From NCBI GenBank assembly GCA_963922585.1, contig CAWUIK010000010.1, forward strand, positions 1 to 50,978: a DNA stretch of 50,978 bases, given 5' to 3'. The notes beneath the pieces were generated by a model. The model made no database searches, was not told the origin of the DNA, and worked only from the letters and a program-made list of their open reading frames with translations. Position 1 is the first letter of the stretch; every line of letters begins with the position of its first letter. The DNA comes from Parvicella sp963922585 (GTDB taxonomy: Bacteria; Bacteroidota; Bacteroidia; Flavobacteriales_D; Parvicellaceae). Made by a program: the position numbers and the translations under genes. Below, piece by piece: positions 1 through 7,913 of this stretch.

Positions 1-70
1 TATCTAGCATCTAGTATCTAGCATCTAGTATCTAGCATCTAGTATCTAGCATCTAGTATCTAGCATCTAA
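1..70. repeat. Heptamer tandem repeat (TATCTAG/CATCTAG)
   Basis: Ten consecutive 7-bp units alternate TATCTAG and CATCTAG, making five copies of a 14-bp unit. Only the last unit is changed, to CATCTAA. The array reaches the window edge, so its full length is unknown. It lies just beyond the 3' end of the minus-strand sixA-like gene, and the 92 bp between them hold no gene. There are no spacers, so it is not a CRISPR array. Confidence 0.95.
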
Positions 71-162
71 AGTCCAGCATCTTCATGTCGTAAAGTCGTT
101 TTTCGTAACATCATATGTAGTAAAATCGTTGAGTAGTTATTCAAATCATCAAATTAACCAGT

Positions 163-648
163 TTAAATCTGTCTTGGGGAAATGTATGTATTTAATATAC
201 AGGTTCCAGCAACAAGCCCGTTCCAATTGTCCATATCAAAATCTAATTTTGCAACACAACAAGTTTTAAGTTCTGTAGGTTCGTCTGTTAAGTAAGAAAC
301 CAAATCACTAAGACCTGGATTGTGTCCAAACAAGAAAATGGTTTCCACTTCAGGAGCCACTTCCCACAAAACTTTTAAAATACTTTTTGGGCTAGCATGG
401 TACAAGTTTTCATTTTCTATTATTTTTTCTAATGGATATTTAATTTCGTTGGCAATTAACCTTGCAGTAGTGATTGCTCTATTGGCACTGCTAGAAATTA
501 TTAAATCTGGAAAATTATAATTATCTTTTAAATGTTTTCCCATTTTTGGCGCGTCATTATTACCTCTTTGGTTGAGCGGTCTTTCAAAATCTTGCAATTG
601 GTTATTCCAGTCTGATTTTGCGTGTCTAATAATGTATAACTTTTTCAT
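163..648 (-). CDS. SixA-like phosphohistidine phosphatase (histidine phosphatase superfamily)
   Basis: This 161-residue cytoplasmic protein belongs to the small SixA branch of the histidine phosphatase superfamily, whose E. coli member removes phosphate from phosphohistidine on signalling proteins. The N-terminal RHAKSDW motif supplies R8 and the phospho-accepting H9. R57 (in SSSANRA) and H109 (in FGHNPG) complete the usual catalytic pocket. The length is normal for the family and there is no signal peptide. Its ATG overlaps the TGA of the upstream alpha/beta hydrolase by 4 bp (ATGA), so the two are very probably translationally coupled. The real substrate cannot be told from the sequence. 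Confidence 0.85.
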   Translation of the reverse strand: MKKLYIIRHAKSDWNNQLQDFERPLNQRGNNDAPKMGKHLKDNYNFPDLIISSSANRAITTARLIANEIKYPLEKIIENENLYHASPKSILKVLWEVAPEVETIFLFGHNPGLSDLVSYLTDEPTELKTCCVAKLDFDMDNWNGLVAGTCILNTYISPRQI

Positions 649-1433
649 TTTGAAATAGTTTTTATAAAGTTTTTAAATCCATTTAAAGTTACTTCAAAAG
701 ATTCTATAAAGCCCATGTGTCCAGAATTTTCTATGGCGATTAAGTGGACGTTTGTGTTTTGAAGTTGATCACGAATCGTTTCAAAAAGGACAGTGGTATC
801 TTCTATTCCAGCAATGTATAAAATTGGACATTTTGTTTTGCGAATTAATTCGCAATAATCTTTTCTGTTTTTCATTGCTAATAATGATGCTTTTGCACCT
901 TCAATATTGGTTTTTAGTGCAATTTCTTGTAGTTTTTTTACCTCATTGGATAATGGCTTTAAATTTTCAATATAAAATAAATTTTCAATTGCTGCTTGTA
1001 TAAATACTTTAGGCTGCAAATCAAAAACCTTCATGGCAAGCAAACGATCTTTTTTCTTTTGTTCACTGTCTTCTCTTGCGGTACTATTAAGAAGTGTTAT
1101 GCTTTTTACCATTTCAGGAAAAAGATCTAAAAATGCTAAACTTACATATCCACCCATCGAATGTCCCAAAAAATGAGCGCTTTCAATGCTGTGAAGTTCT
1201 AAAATCGATTTAACATTATTAGCAATAAACTCCATAGATAATTTTCCTTCATAATGATTTGAATTCCCGTGTCCTGGAAGGTCTATAGTTATAATTTGAT
1301 ATTTACTAATGAGTTCAGGAATAAAAGAACTCCAAATTTCACTGCTGCCCAAAAAACCGTGTATTAGTACAATACATTCATTTTTAGAATATCCATATTG
1401 TACGTTATTCAGTAAAAACTTGTTGTTAGTCAT
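645..1433 (-). CDS. Alpha/beta-hydrolase fold protein
   Basis: This is a 262-residue alpha/beta-fold hydrolase without a signal peptide. The oxyanion-hole segment HGFLG is at residues 25-29. The nucleophile elbow GHSMGG is at 90-95, giving Ser92. The likely acid is Asp212 (AGIEDTT) and the likely base His239 (NSGHMG), so the catalytic triad is complete. The overall pattern resembles the MenH/BioH/esterase group, and the sequence does not say which ester, thioester or C-C bond it cleaves. It is the first gene of a two-gene minus-strand operon with the sixA-like gene (4-bp overlap). It is transcribed divergently from the Lrp-type regulator, with 132 bp between them. Confidence 0.85.
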   Translation of the reverse strand: MTNNKFLLNNVQYGYSKNECIVLIHGFLGSSEIWSSFIPELISKYQIITIDLPGHGNSNHYEGKLSMEFIANNVKSILELHSIESAHFLGHSMGGYVSLAFLDLFPEMVKSITLLNSTAREDSEQKKKDRLLAMKVFDLQPKVFIQAAIENLFYIENLKPLSNEVKKLQEIALKTNIEGAKASLLAMKNRKDYCELIRKTKCPILYIAGIEDTTVLFETIRDQLQNTNVHLIAIENSGHMGFIESFEVTLNGFKNFIKTISK

Positions 1434-1465
1434 TGAAAAAGTTTAAAATAAATAGGATTACAATT

Positions 1466-1473
1466 CAAATGTA
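1466..1473 (-). promoter_or_regulatory. Possible -7 box for the hydrolase/sixA pair
   Basis: Read on the minus strand this is TACATTTG, a full match to the Bacteroidota -7 consensus TAnnTTTG. It would place transcription start about 26 bp before the hydrolase ATG. No TTG -33 element is visible at the usual distance, so this rests on one box only. Confidence 0.35.
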
Positions 1474-1504
1474 AAATAAAATTTCATTTATAGTAAATTT
1501 TTAA

Positions 1505-1512
1505 TATTTTTG
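1505..1512 (+). promoter_or_regulatory. Possible -7 box for the lrp-type gene
   Basis: TATTTTTG matches TAnnTTTG and lies 53 bp before the ATG of the Lrp/AsnC-type gene. The region is so T-rich that a chance match is quite possible, and no clear -33 TTG is seen. Confidence 0.3.
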
Positions 1513-1565
1513 TTTAGTAAGAAATTGATTTCCTTTTTTAACTTAACTGTGAAACCCTCTTAAAT

Positions 1566-2051
1566 ATGAAGATAGACTTAATAGATTTGAAAATTCTAAA
1601 AGAATTGCAAATCAATTCAAAGATAACAAATATTGAACTAAGCAAAAAAATCGGACTTTCTGCTGCACCTACTTTAGGTCGAGTTCAAAAACTTGAAAAG
1701 TCAGGATTGATTGAAAGTTATCATGCTAAAATCAATATGGCGCACTTAGGACTAGGTTTTACAGCTTTGATTCAGGTGTCATTAACAAGACAAATAGGGA
1801 ATGCAATTGAAAATTTCATCAAAGAAGTCAAAGAAATTGATAGTATAGTAGAATGTTACCAATTGACGGGAAATTTTGACTATCAACTCAAAGTTATTGT
1901 AAAAGATATTCCCGCTTTTGATAGGTTAATTACCGACAGGTTGAGTAAAATAGAAGAAATCAGACAAATGCAAACTATGGTGGTACTTTCAACAGTAAAA
2001 GCTTCTCCGGTTCTACCTGTAAATTATGGGACATCAAAAGCCAAAAAGTAA
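1566..2051 (+). CDS. Lrp/AsnC-family transcriptional regulator
   Basis: This 161-residue protein has the standard Lrp/AsnC arrangement: an N-terminal winged helix-turn-helix (about residues 3-60, with the recognition helix around LSAAPTLGRVQKLEKSG) and a C-terminal RAM/ligand-binding sandwich (about 65-145). Family members sense amino acids and often control their breakdown or export. It is divergent from the hydrolase/sixA pair, and its stop codon overlaps the next ATG by one base (TAATG), so it is co-expressed with the YjbR-like gene. It lies about 1.6 kb upstream of a tyrosine/tryptophan catabolic island, which makes it a candidate regulator of that island, though PorG-like and YjbR genes intervene. 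That link is inference. Confidence 0.9.
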   Translation: MKIDLIDLKILKELQINSKITNIELSKKIGLSAAPTLGRVQKLEKSGLIESYHAKINMAHLGLGFTALIQVSLTRQIGNAIENFIKEVKEIDSIVECYQLTGNFDYQLKVIVKDIPAFDRLITDRLSKIEEIRQMQTMVVLSTVKASPVLPVNYGTSKAKK

Positions 2052-2404
2052 TGGATATTGTTGCTTTTAGAGAATACTGTTTGTCTTTAGACCATACTTC
2101 AGAAGGCTTTCCTTTTGATGAGAAAACTTTAGTTTTTAAAGTCGCCAATAAAATGTTTGTGCTTACAAATGTTGATACATTTCAAAGTATCAATCTAAAA
2201 TGTGAACCCGAAAGAGCTATTTTTCTTAGAGAGCAATACCCATGTGTTAAGCCTGGTTATCACATGAGTAAAACACATTGGAATACAATTGAATTAGATG
2301 GCTCAATAAGTGACCAAATGATTTATCTATGGATTCGTGAATCTTATGATCTCGTTGTAGAGTCACTTCCCAAAAAACTTAAAATAGAATTGGGACTTAT
2401 TTAA
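2051..2404 (+). CDS. MmcQ/YjbR family protein
   Basis: This 117-residue protein has the compact YjbR/MmcQ (DUF419, CyaY-like fold) pattern. It shows an N-terminal REYCLSL.HTSEGFPF segment, a central FKVANKMFVL strand and the conserved KPGYHMSKTHWNTIEL stretch. Family members are called DNA-binding proteins on structural grounds, but no well-established function is known to me. The start codon overlaps the stop of the Lrp-type gene by one base, indicating coupled translation. Length is typical and no export signal is present. Confidence 0.85.
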   Translation: MDIVAFREYCLSLDHTSEGFPFDEKTLVFKVANKMFVLTNVDTFQSINLKCEPERAIFLREQYPCVKPGYHMSKTHWNTIELDGSISDQMIYLWIRESYDLVVESLPKKLKIELGLI

Positions 2405-2502
2405 AGTGAAGATTTTATAGGTTTTGAATGTTATTTCAAGATTTAATAGAACATATTCGTAATGAATTTTAAGTACTTAATCATTTAGTAATAATAAAAA
2501 AC

Positions 2503-2533
2503 TTGGTTATTCTAAAAAAAAGTATAACATTTG
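2503..2533 (+). promoter_or_regulatory. Putative sigma-ABfr-type promoter for the PorG-like gene
   Basis: A TTG at 2503-2505 is followed after exactly 20 bp by AACATTTG (2526-2533), a 7/8 match to the Bacteroidota -7 element TAnnTTTG. The spacing is the one expected for the primary sigma factor of this phylum. Transcription would begin near 2540, about 27 bp before the ATG. Confidence 0.5.
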
Positions 2534-2566
2534 TACCCGGTTAAAAAAAATAAGTAAAAAAACTTA

Positions 2567-3529
2567 ATGCAAAAATTTAAGTACCTTATAGTTGTTTTAT
2601 TATTTCTTTCTTCAATTTCTGAGTTAGTTTCTCAGGGGTATTACAACAGAAATGCTTGGAAAAGACATCGCCATGAATTAAACTTCGGGCTTGGTGCTTC
2701 CAATTTTTTAGGTGAAGTCGGAGGTAGAGATATGATAGGGACAAACTTTATCCTTGATTTAGAACCCTCTAAAACAAAATTTGCAGCTCAAATAAATTAT
2801 CAATATTATATGGCTGAGAAGTTTGTTTTTAGAACTTCTTTTACTTATGGAAGTGTTGCAGGAGACGATGCACTTACTGCTGAACCATTTAGAAATAATA
2901 GAAATCTTCACTTTCAATCTGTAATTATTGAAGGTGGAATCGGTTTTGAATACCAATTCTTAAAAGAAAAAGCCGGAAATTTATACAATCTTAAAAGTAA
3001 TACAGGTAAGAAACTAGGAACAAAATCATTTAGTCTTGGTTTTTATTTTACTACAGGAGTATCTGGTTTTTATTTTAATCCTAAAGCAACTGCTCCGGAT
3101 GGTAGTTTAGTAGCTCTAAAACCTCTAAATACTGAGGGTCAAGGGTTGCCTGGAGGGGCTGAAGAATATAGTAATTTTAGTGTCGCAATTCCATTTGGTT
3201 TGGGAATGAGAAAGTCTCTAAACAGAACTATGGGAATCAAATTAGAATTAACCCATAGATTCACCTTTACTGATTATATTGATGATGCAAGTACTGTTTA
3301 TTACGACAGTACTGTTTTGAATCAAGAAGTAGGAGGATATTCTTCATATTTCTCTAATCCTCAATTGGGTAATAAGCCTCCTATCGTTACTCAACCAGGT
3401 CAGCAAAGAGGAGATCCTAATGATAGAGATGGATATATGTTTTTCATTGCTTCATTATATGTGAAGATAGAACCTAAGAAAAAAACTTACGGTAGAAATA
3501 AGGTTAGAAGAATTAGAGCCTCTTTCTAG
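2567..3529 (+). CDS. PorG-like outer-membrane beta-barrel (DUF6089 family)
   Basis: This 320-residue exported protein begins with a clear signal peptide ending near ELVSQG. The following segment (RHRHELNFGLGASNFLGEVG) is typical of the DUF6089 family, which includes the T9SS outer-membrane component PorG. Alternating beta-strand segments with Gly/aromatic girdles continue to the end, with a basic tail instead of a terminal Phe. In Porphyromonas, PorG helps anchor the T9SS periplasmic ring at the outer membrane; that this protein does so is inferred from family resemblance only. It is monocistronic, 162 bp after the YjbR gene, with its own likely promoter, and 95 bp before the homogentisate dioxygenase gene. 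Confidence 0.7.
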   Translation: MQKFKYLIVVLLFLSSISELVSQGYYNRNAWKRHRHELNFGLGASNFLGEVGGRDMIGTNFILDLEPSKTKFAAQINYQYYMAEKFVFRTSFTYGSVAGDDALTAEPFRNNRNLHFQSVIIEGGIGFEYQFLKEKAGNLYNLKSNTGKKLGTKSFSLGFYFTTGVSGFYFNPKATAPDGSLVALKPLNTEGQGLPGGAEEYSNFSVAIPFGLGMRKSLNRTMGIKLELTHRFTFTDYIDDASTVYYDSTVLNQEVGGYSSYFSNPQLGNKPPIVTQPGQQRGDPNDRDGYMFFIASLYVKIEPKKKTYGRNKVRRIRASF

Positions 3530-3624
3530 TGGAAATTGTACTGACTTTTTAATTTCTGATAAAAATCATTTTTTTTTTAATTTAATATTCGATAATTTTA
3601 CGAGCAAATTAAAATATTTGCTTC

Positions 3625-4785
3625 ATGCCATTTTATCATAAATTAGGAAATATTCCTCATAAAAGACATACCGTTTTCAAAAAACCAAACGGTGATTATT
3701 ATTACGAACAATTGTTTGGTACTATTGGTTTTGACGGAATGTCGTCAAACTTGTATCACGAACAAAGACCTACTCAGGTAAAAGAGATTTTAAGACAGTA
3801 CTCTGTTGCTCCAAAAATTGCAAAATCAAATAATATTCAATCCTACAGACTCAGAGGGTTTCAAGTTGCTCCTGAGAATGATTATTTAGAAAGTAGAAAG
3901 ACCGTATTAACGAATTCTGATTGTAATATTATACTAGCTGCACCAAAAGAAAAAACTCAAGATTATTTTTATAAAAATACCGATGCTGATGAAATGATTT
4001 TTATTCATAAAGGTACTGGGACTCTAAGAACGATGATGGGGAATTTAGACTTTAAGTACGGAGATTACTTAATTGTGCCTCGTGGAATGATTTATAAAAT
4101 TGATTTTGACACAGAAGACAATCGTTTGTTTATAGTAGAATCTTACAGACCTATATATACTCCTAAAAGATACAGAAACTATTTTGGACAATTATTAGAG
4201 CATTCTCCATTTTGTGAAAGAGATATTAGAAGACCAGAAGTTTTAGAAACAAATAATGAATCTGGAGATTTTTTGATGAAAGTTAAAAAACAAAATGAAA
4301 TCATTGAAATGGTATACGCCTCTCATCCTTTCGATGTAATTGGTTATGATGGATATAATTATCCTTATGCTTTCTCTATTCATGATTTCGAACCCATTAC
4401 AGGAAGGATTCATCAACCACCTCCAGTGCATCAAACTTTTGAAACTGATGCATTTGTAGTTTGTTCATTTGTCCCTAGATTATATGATTACCATCCGGAT
4501 GCCATTCCTGCACCTTACAATCATAGTAATATTGATAGTGATGAGGTTTTGTATTACGTAGATGGAGATTTTATGAGTAGAAACGATATTGAAGCAGGGC
4601 ATATTTCTTTACATCCAGCTGGAATTCCTCACGGACCACACCCAGGTGCAATGGAAAGAAGCATCGGTAAAAAAGATACGCTAGAATTGGCTGTAATGGT
4701 AGATACTTTCAAGCCTTTGATGGTGACAGAAGATGCAATGAAAATTGCTGATGAAAAATATTACCAATCTTGGTTAGATCACTAA
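3625..4785 (+). CDS. hmgA: Homogentisate 1,2-dioxygenase
   Basis: This 386-residue enzyme opens the ring of homogentisate to maleylacetoacetate, the second O2-dependent step of tyrosine breakdown. The N-terminus (PFYHKLGNIPHKRHTVF) and the C-terminal SLHPAGIPHGPHPG block are characteristic of the family's two-cupin fold. By alignment with the human enzyme the Fe(II) ligands are likely His300, an acidic residue at 306/307 and His336; the exact acidic ligand is uncertain, because the position equivalent to human Glu341 appears to be Asp306 followed by Glu307. The protein is shorter than the human enzyme (445), as is usual for this bacterial branch. The next gene, HPPD, makes its substrate. No fumarylacetoacetase or maleylacetoacetate isomerase gene lies nearby. 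Confidence 0.92.
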   Translation: MPFYHKLGNIPHKRHTVFKKPNGDYYYEQLFGTIGFDGMSSNLYHEQRPTQVKEILRQYSVAPKIAKSNNIQSYRLRGFQVAPENDYLESRKTVLTNSDCNIILAAPKEKTQDYFYKNTDADEMIFIHKGTGTLRTMMGNLDFKYGDYLIVPRGMIYKIDFDTEDNRLFIVESYRPIYTPKRYRNYFGQLLEHSPFCERDIRRPEVLETNNESGDFLMKVKKQNEIIEMVYASHPFDVIGYDGYNYPYAFSIHDFEPITGRIHQPPPVHQTFETDAFVVCSFVPRLYDYHPDAIPAPYNHSNIDSDEVLYYVDGDFMSRNDIEAGHISLHPAGIPHGPHPGAMERSIGKKDTLELAVMVDTFKPLMVTEDAMKIADEKYYQSWLDH

Positions 4786-4921
4786 TAAAAATAAGAATAA
4801 TGAGAGTAGATTTGTCTTTTCAAATAAGAGCTATGTGGTAATTTTTTTTGTTTTTTCTAAAATTATAATTAATTTTAGTGGATTATTAAGTGAATTTATT
4901 ATCAAATCAAAATATAAAGAA

Positions 4922-6079
4922 ATGTCAGAAATTAAAAACGTAGAATACGGATTAGAAAAAATATTTGAAGGAGCACAAGATTTCTTGCCTTTATTAGGTA
5001 CTGATTATGTAGAGTTTTATGTAGGTAATGCCAAACAAGCAGCTCATTTTTATAAAACTGCTTTTGGTTTTCAATCTCATGCTTATAGAGGTCTAGAAAC
5101 TGGAAGTAAAGATACAGTGTCTTATGTGTTGAAACAAGATAAAATAAGATTGGTGCTAACAACTCCTTTAAGTTCAAAAAGTCCTATAAACGAACATATC
5201 GTAAAACATGGTGACGGAGTAAAAGTAGTTGCGCTTTGGGTAGAAGATGCCAAAAAATCTTGGGAAGAAACAACTTCTAGAGGTGCCAAATCATATATGG
5301 AACCAACAGTAGAAAAAGATGAAAATGGAGAGGTAGTGAGGGCTGGTATTTATACTTATGGCGAAACCGTTCATATGTTTGTAGAAAGAAAAAATTATAA
5401 AGGAGAGTTTCTTCCAGGTTTTGTAAAATGGGAATCAGATTATAATCCAGAACCAACAGGTCTGAAATTTATCGACCACATGGTTGGAAATGTAGGATGG
5501 GGCGAAATGAATACTTGGGTAAAGTGGTATGAAGATGTAATGGGATTTGTAAATTTCCTTTCATTTGATGACAAACAAATTCATACGGAATACTCCGCTT
5601 TGATGAGTAAAGTGATGAGCAATGGAAACGGAAGAATTAAATTTCCTATCAACGAACCAGCAGAAGGAAAAAAACGTTCTCAAATTGAAGAATATTTAGA
5701 TTTTTATGAAGGAGCAGGTGTACAACATATAGCAGTAGCAACTGATGATATCATCACTACTGTTTCTAAATTAAGATCAAGAGGTGTTGAGTTTCTTTCT
5801 ACTCCTCCAGAAGAATATTACAGAGCCGTGCCAGGAAGATTGGCTGATCATAGTCACGAACTAAGAGAAGACATTGAGACACTCAAAAGCCTTGGAATTA
5901 TGATAGATGCTGACGAAGAAGGGTATTTGCTTCAAATTTTCACAAAACCAGTTGAAGACAGACCCACTTTGTTTTTTGAAATCATCCAAAGAATGGGAGC
6001 AAGAGGTTTTGGTGCTGGAAACTTCAAAGCACTTTTTGAAAGTATTGAAAGAGAGCAAGAGAAAAGAGGAACGTTGTAA
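4922..6079 (+). CDS. hppD: 4-hydroxyphenylpyruvate dioxygenase
   Basis: This 385-residue enzyme converts 4-hydroxyphenylpyruvate to homogentisate using Fe(II) and O2. It is built of two vicinal-oxygen-chelate halves. The Fe ligands are His186 (IDHMVGN), His269 (VQHIAVAT) and Glu353 (FFEIIQR), and the C-terminal GARGFGAGNFKALFESIE block is diagnostic of HPPD. The reading frame stays open back to a GTG at 4835, but the extra 29 codons are hydrophobic, AT-rich and unlike the family. The ATG at 4922 (MSEIKNVEYG) is therefore the better start. It follows the homogentisate dioxygenase gene by 136 bp. A box TAGATTTG at 4807-4814 could give it its own promoter. Confidence 0.93.
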   Translation: MSEIKNVEYGLEKIFEGAQDFLPLLGTDYVEFYVGNAKQAAHFYKTAFGFQSHAYRGLETGSKDTVSYVLKQDKIRLVLTTPLSSKSPINEHIVKHGDGVKVVALWVEDAKKSWEETTSRGAKSYMEPTVEKDENGEVVRAGIYTYGETVHMFVERKNYKGEFLPGFVKWESDYNPEPTGLKFIDHMVGNVGWGEMNTWVKWYEDVMGFVNFLSFDDKQIHTEYSALMSKVMSNGNGRIKFPINEPAEGKKRSQIEEYLDFYEGAGVQHIAVATDDIITTVSKLRSRGVEFLSTPPEEYYRAVPGRLADHSHELREDIETLKSLGIMIDADEEGYLLQIFTKPVEDRPTLFFEIIQRMGARGFGAGNFKALFESIEREQEKRGTL

Positions 6080-6095
6080 TTGCAAAGCAATTACA
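6075..6095. other. Perfect 9-bp hairpin spanning the HPPD stop codon
   Basis: TGTAATTGC (6075-6083), a 3-base AAA loop, and GCAATTACA (6087-6095) form a perfect inverted repeat that contains the TAA stop. Two further G-T pairs could extend it outward. There is no T-run directly after it, so it is not a classical terminator. It may mark or protect the 3' end of an hmgA-hppD transcript. Confidence 0.5.
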
Positions 6096-6130
6096 GTTGA
6101 CTAGTTGAATGGTTATTTTGTTGATCTGTT

Positions 6131-6511
6131 ATGGCTACAATTAATAATTTTGAAGATTTGAAATCTTGGCAGAGCGCAAGGAGATTGTGTGATTCCGTAT
6201 TTCAATTGACACAAAAAGACTTATTTAGTAAAGATTTTTCATTGAAAGACCAAATTAATAGATCATCTGGTTCTGTAATGGATAATATTGCCGAAGGATT
6301 TGATAGAAATTCTAATAAAGAGTTTAGACATTTTTTATTCATTGCAAATGGTTCTGCTTCTGAAGTTAAATCTCAATTATATAGAGCATTGGATAGAAAA
6401 TATATAACTGAGCATGAGTTTAAAGTAACTTTTGAACTAGCTTTAACAACATCACAGTTAATTGGTGGTTTTCTGAACTATTTGAGAGACAAAAACGAAA
6501 AGAAAATTTAG
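6131..6511 (+). CDS. Four-helix-bundle protein (S23-like, TIGR02436-type)
   Basis: This 126-residue all-helical protein matches the widespread four-helix-bundle family first met as ORFs inside 23S rRNA intervening sequences. Typical marks are FEDLKSWQSARRLCDSVF at the start, the central QINRSSGSVMDNIAEGFDR block, and LFIANGSASEVKSQLYRA. Family members form small oligomers of unknown role. Here the gene is not in an rRNA operon. It lies between HPPD (51 bp upstream) and 3-hydroxyanthranilate dioxygenase (48 bp downstream), on the same strand. It may ride on the catabolic transcript, but a metabolic role is not shown. Confidence 0.85.
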   Translation: MATINNFEDLKSWQSARRLCDSVFQLTQKDLFSKDFSLKDQINRSSGSVMDNIAEGFDRNSNKEFRHFLFIANGSASEVKSQLYRALDRKYITEHEFKVTFELALTTSQLIGGFLNYLRDKNEKKI

Positions 6512-6514
6512 GTG

Positions 6515-6554
6515 ATAACCAATTAACAAATTAACGATTTAACAAAATAACATA
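6515..6554. repeat. 8-bp periodic TAAC array before 3-HAO
   Basis: The tetramer TAAC recurs at 6516, 6524, 6532, 6540 and 6548, an exact 8-bp period over five units. The bases between are variable but AT-rich. The array ends six bases before the ATG of the 3-HAO gene, so it occupies most of the leader of that gene. Confidence 0.8.
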
Positions 6555-6559
6555 ATACA

Positions 6560-7081
6560 ATGATAATTCCACCCATAAATTTCCAGAAATGGATAGACGA
6601 AAATAGAGATAGATTAAAACCGCCAGTTGGTAATCAAATTGTATATAAAGATACAGAGTTTATCATTATGGTAGTTGGAGGTCCTAACGCTAGAAAGGAC
6701 TTTCACTACAATGAAGGAGAAGAGTTTTTCTATCAAATTGAGGGAGACATTACACTTCCCATCATCGAAAATGGTAAAAAAAGAATCGTTGAAATCAAAC
6801 AAGGTGAAATATTTTTATTGCCTGCTAGGGTTCCACATTCACCTCAGAGATCTGCTAATACAGTTGGTCTAGTTATCGAAAGAATGAGAAAACCCGATGA
6901 ACTGGATTACTGCTCATGGTATTGCGAAAATTGTGACCACGAGTTGTATAAACAACCTTTTCATTTAGGTGATATTGTAACACAATTGCCTAAAATCCTT
7001 ACAGAGTTTTACGCCAATGATAAATTGACTACTTGCGAAAAATGTGGAGCAAAAATGGAAGAACCTAAACTTAAATCTTAG
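6560..7081 (+). CDS. nbaC: 3-hydroxyanthranilate 3,4-dioxygenase
   Basis: This 173-residue cupin opens the ring of 3-hydroxyanthranilate in the kynurenine route of tryptophan breakdown. The catalytic Fe(II) ligands are predicted as His49, Glu55 and His93, with substrate-binding Arg45 and Arg97; spacing fits the bacterial enzyme. The C-terminal part carries a rubredoxin-like second metal site formed by CxxC at 122-125 and CxxC at 159-162. This site is present in bacterial enzymes and absent from animal ones, and Cys118 is an extra nearby cysteine. Length is normal. The Fic-like gene starts 5 bp after its stop, so the two are co-transcribed. Confidence 0.93.
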   Translation: MIIPPINFQKWIDENRDRLKPPVGNQIVYKDTEFIIMVVGGPNARKDFHYNEGEEFFYQIEGDITLPIIENGKKRIVEIKQGEIFLLPARVPHSPQRSANTVGLVIERMRKPDELDYCSWYCENCDHELYKQPFHLGDIVTQLPKILTEFYANDKLTTCEKCGAKMEEPKLKS

Positions 7082-7086
7082 TTTTA

Positions 7087-7905
7087 ATGAATTTATTTGA
7101 AGAATTTGACAAAACATTTAAGGAGTATCTTTCTCTCAAAATTGTTCAAAATGATGAGCAATTGACCAAAGAAATGTACAACTATGTTTACTTTTCAAAC
7201 AAATTGGAAGGAAATAAATTGTCGCTTTCTCAAACAACAACTTTATTAGTAGAGAATATCACATCGGGGAATTTGCCTTTGAGAGATTATCTTGAAGCAA
7301 AAGGACATTTCAAAGCATTAAAATTCATAGTTAGCGCTGGACTCAATAAGTATCCTTTGACAGAGAAGATTTTAAAACAAGCCAATGAGTTAACCTTATC
7401 TGCATACTGGGCGGTGGAAGATTCTTATCCTTTTGCAAAGTCAAATAATCAAGAGTTGGGAGCATACAAAATATTCCAAAACAAGGTTTTATGGGAATTA
7501 GATGGATTAGAAGGTGAATTTGAGCCTAATGCCACACCAACAAATGTTGCGAAAAAAATTCAAGAAGTGTTTGAAAACTTCAGCAATTCAAAAGAGCATA
7601 TCATTAGAAGGACTGCTTATTTAGCCTATCAAATTTATGTTTTACAACCATTTTGTGATGGCAACAAAAGAACGGCAAGACTAATGACAACATTTGCTAC
7701 GTTGAAAGAAGGTTTACCTTTAATCTCATTTGATTTACAAGCTAAAAACAATGATTTTAATAGAGCATTATTAAATACTTTTGTAAATAAAGATCAAAAA
7801 TTTATAGAAGAGTTTTTACTAAAAGAATATATAACATCAATGATTCAATTGATTGAAAAGAGTCATAAAGGAAAAACTAATCATAATTTTAGGTTTTTAA
7901 TTTAA
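7087..7905 (+). CDS. Fic-domain protein with substituted catalytic His
   Basis: This 272-residue protein has the Fic/DOC fold. Fic enzymes usually transfer AMP from ATP onto target-protein hydroxyls. The N-terminal inhibitory-helix motif (S/T)xxxE(G/N) is present as S37-N-K-L-E41-G42-N43. The active-site loop, normally HPFx(D/E)GN(G/K)R, reads QPFCDGNKRTAR at residues 187-198: the catalytic His is Gln187 (codon CAA at 7645-7647), while the phosphate-binding DGNKR is kept. AMPylation by the standard mechanism is therefore doubtful. It could be inactive, a regulator, or act by other chemistry. It lies 5 bp after 3-HAO and 8 bp before KMO, inside the tryptophan operon. A second Fic gene with an intact motif follows KMO. 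Confidence 0.88.
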   Translation: MNLFEEFDKTFKEYLSLKIVQNDEQLTKEMYNYVYFSNKLEGNKLSLSQTTTLLVENITSGNLPLRDYLEAKGHFKALKFIVSAGLNKYPLTEKILKQANELTLSAYWAVEDSYPFAKSNNQELGAYKIFQNKVLWELDGLEGEFEPNATPTNVAKKIQEVFENFSNSKEHIIRRTAYLAYQIYVLQPFCDGNKRTARLMTTFATLKEGLPLISFDLQAKNNDFNRALLNTFVNKDQKFIEEFLLKEYITSMIQLIEKSHKGKTNHNFRFLI

Positions 7906-7913
7906 TATATATA

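Noticed and set aside
1..70. Possible CRISPR array
   Set aside because: Units of 7 bp follow each other directly, with no spacers and no cas genes.
4835..4921. N-terminal extension of HPPD from a GTG
   Set aside because: The extra 29 residues are hydrophobic and absent from the family; ATG 4922 gives the normal N-terminus.
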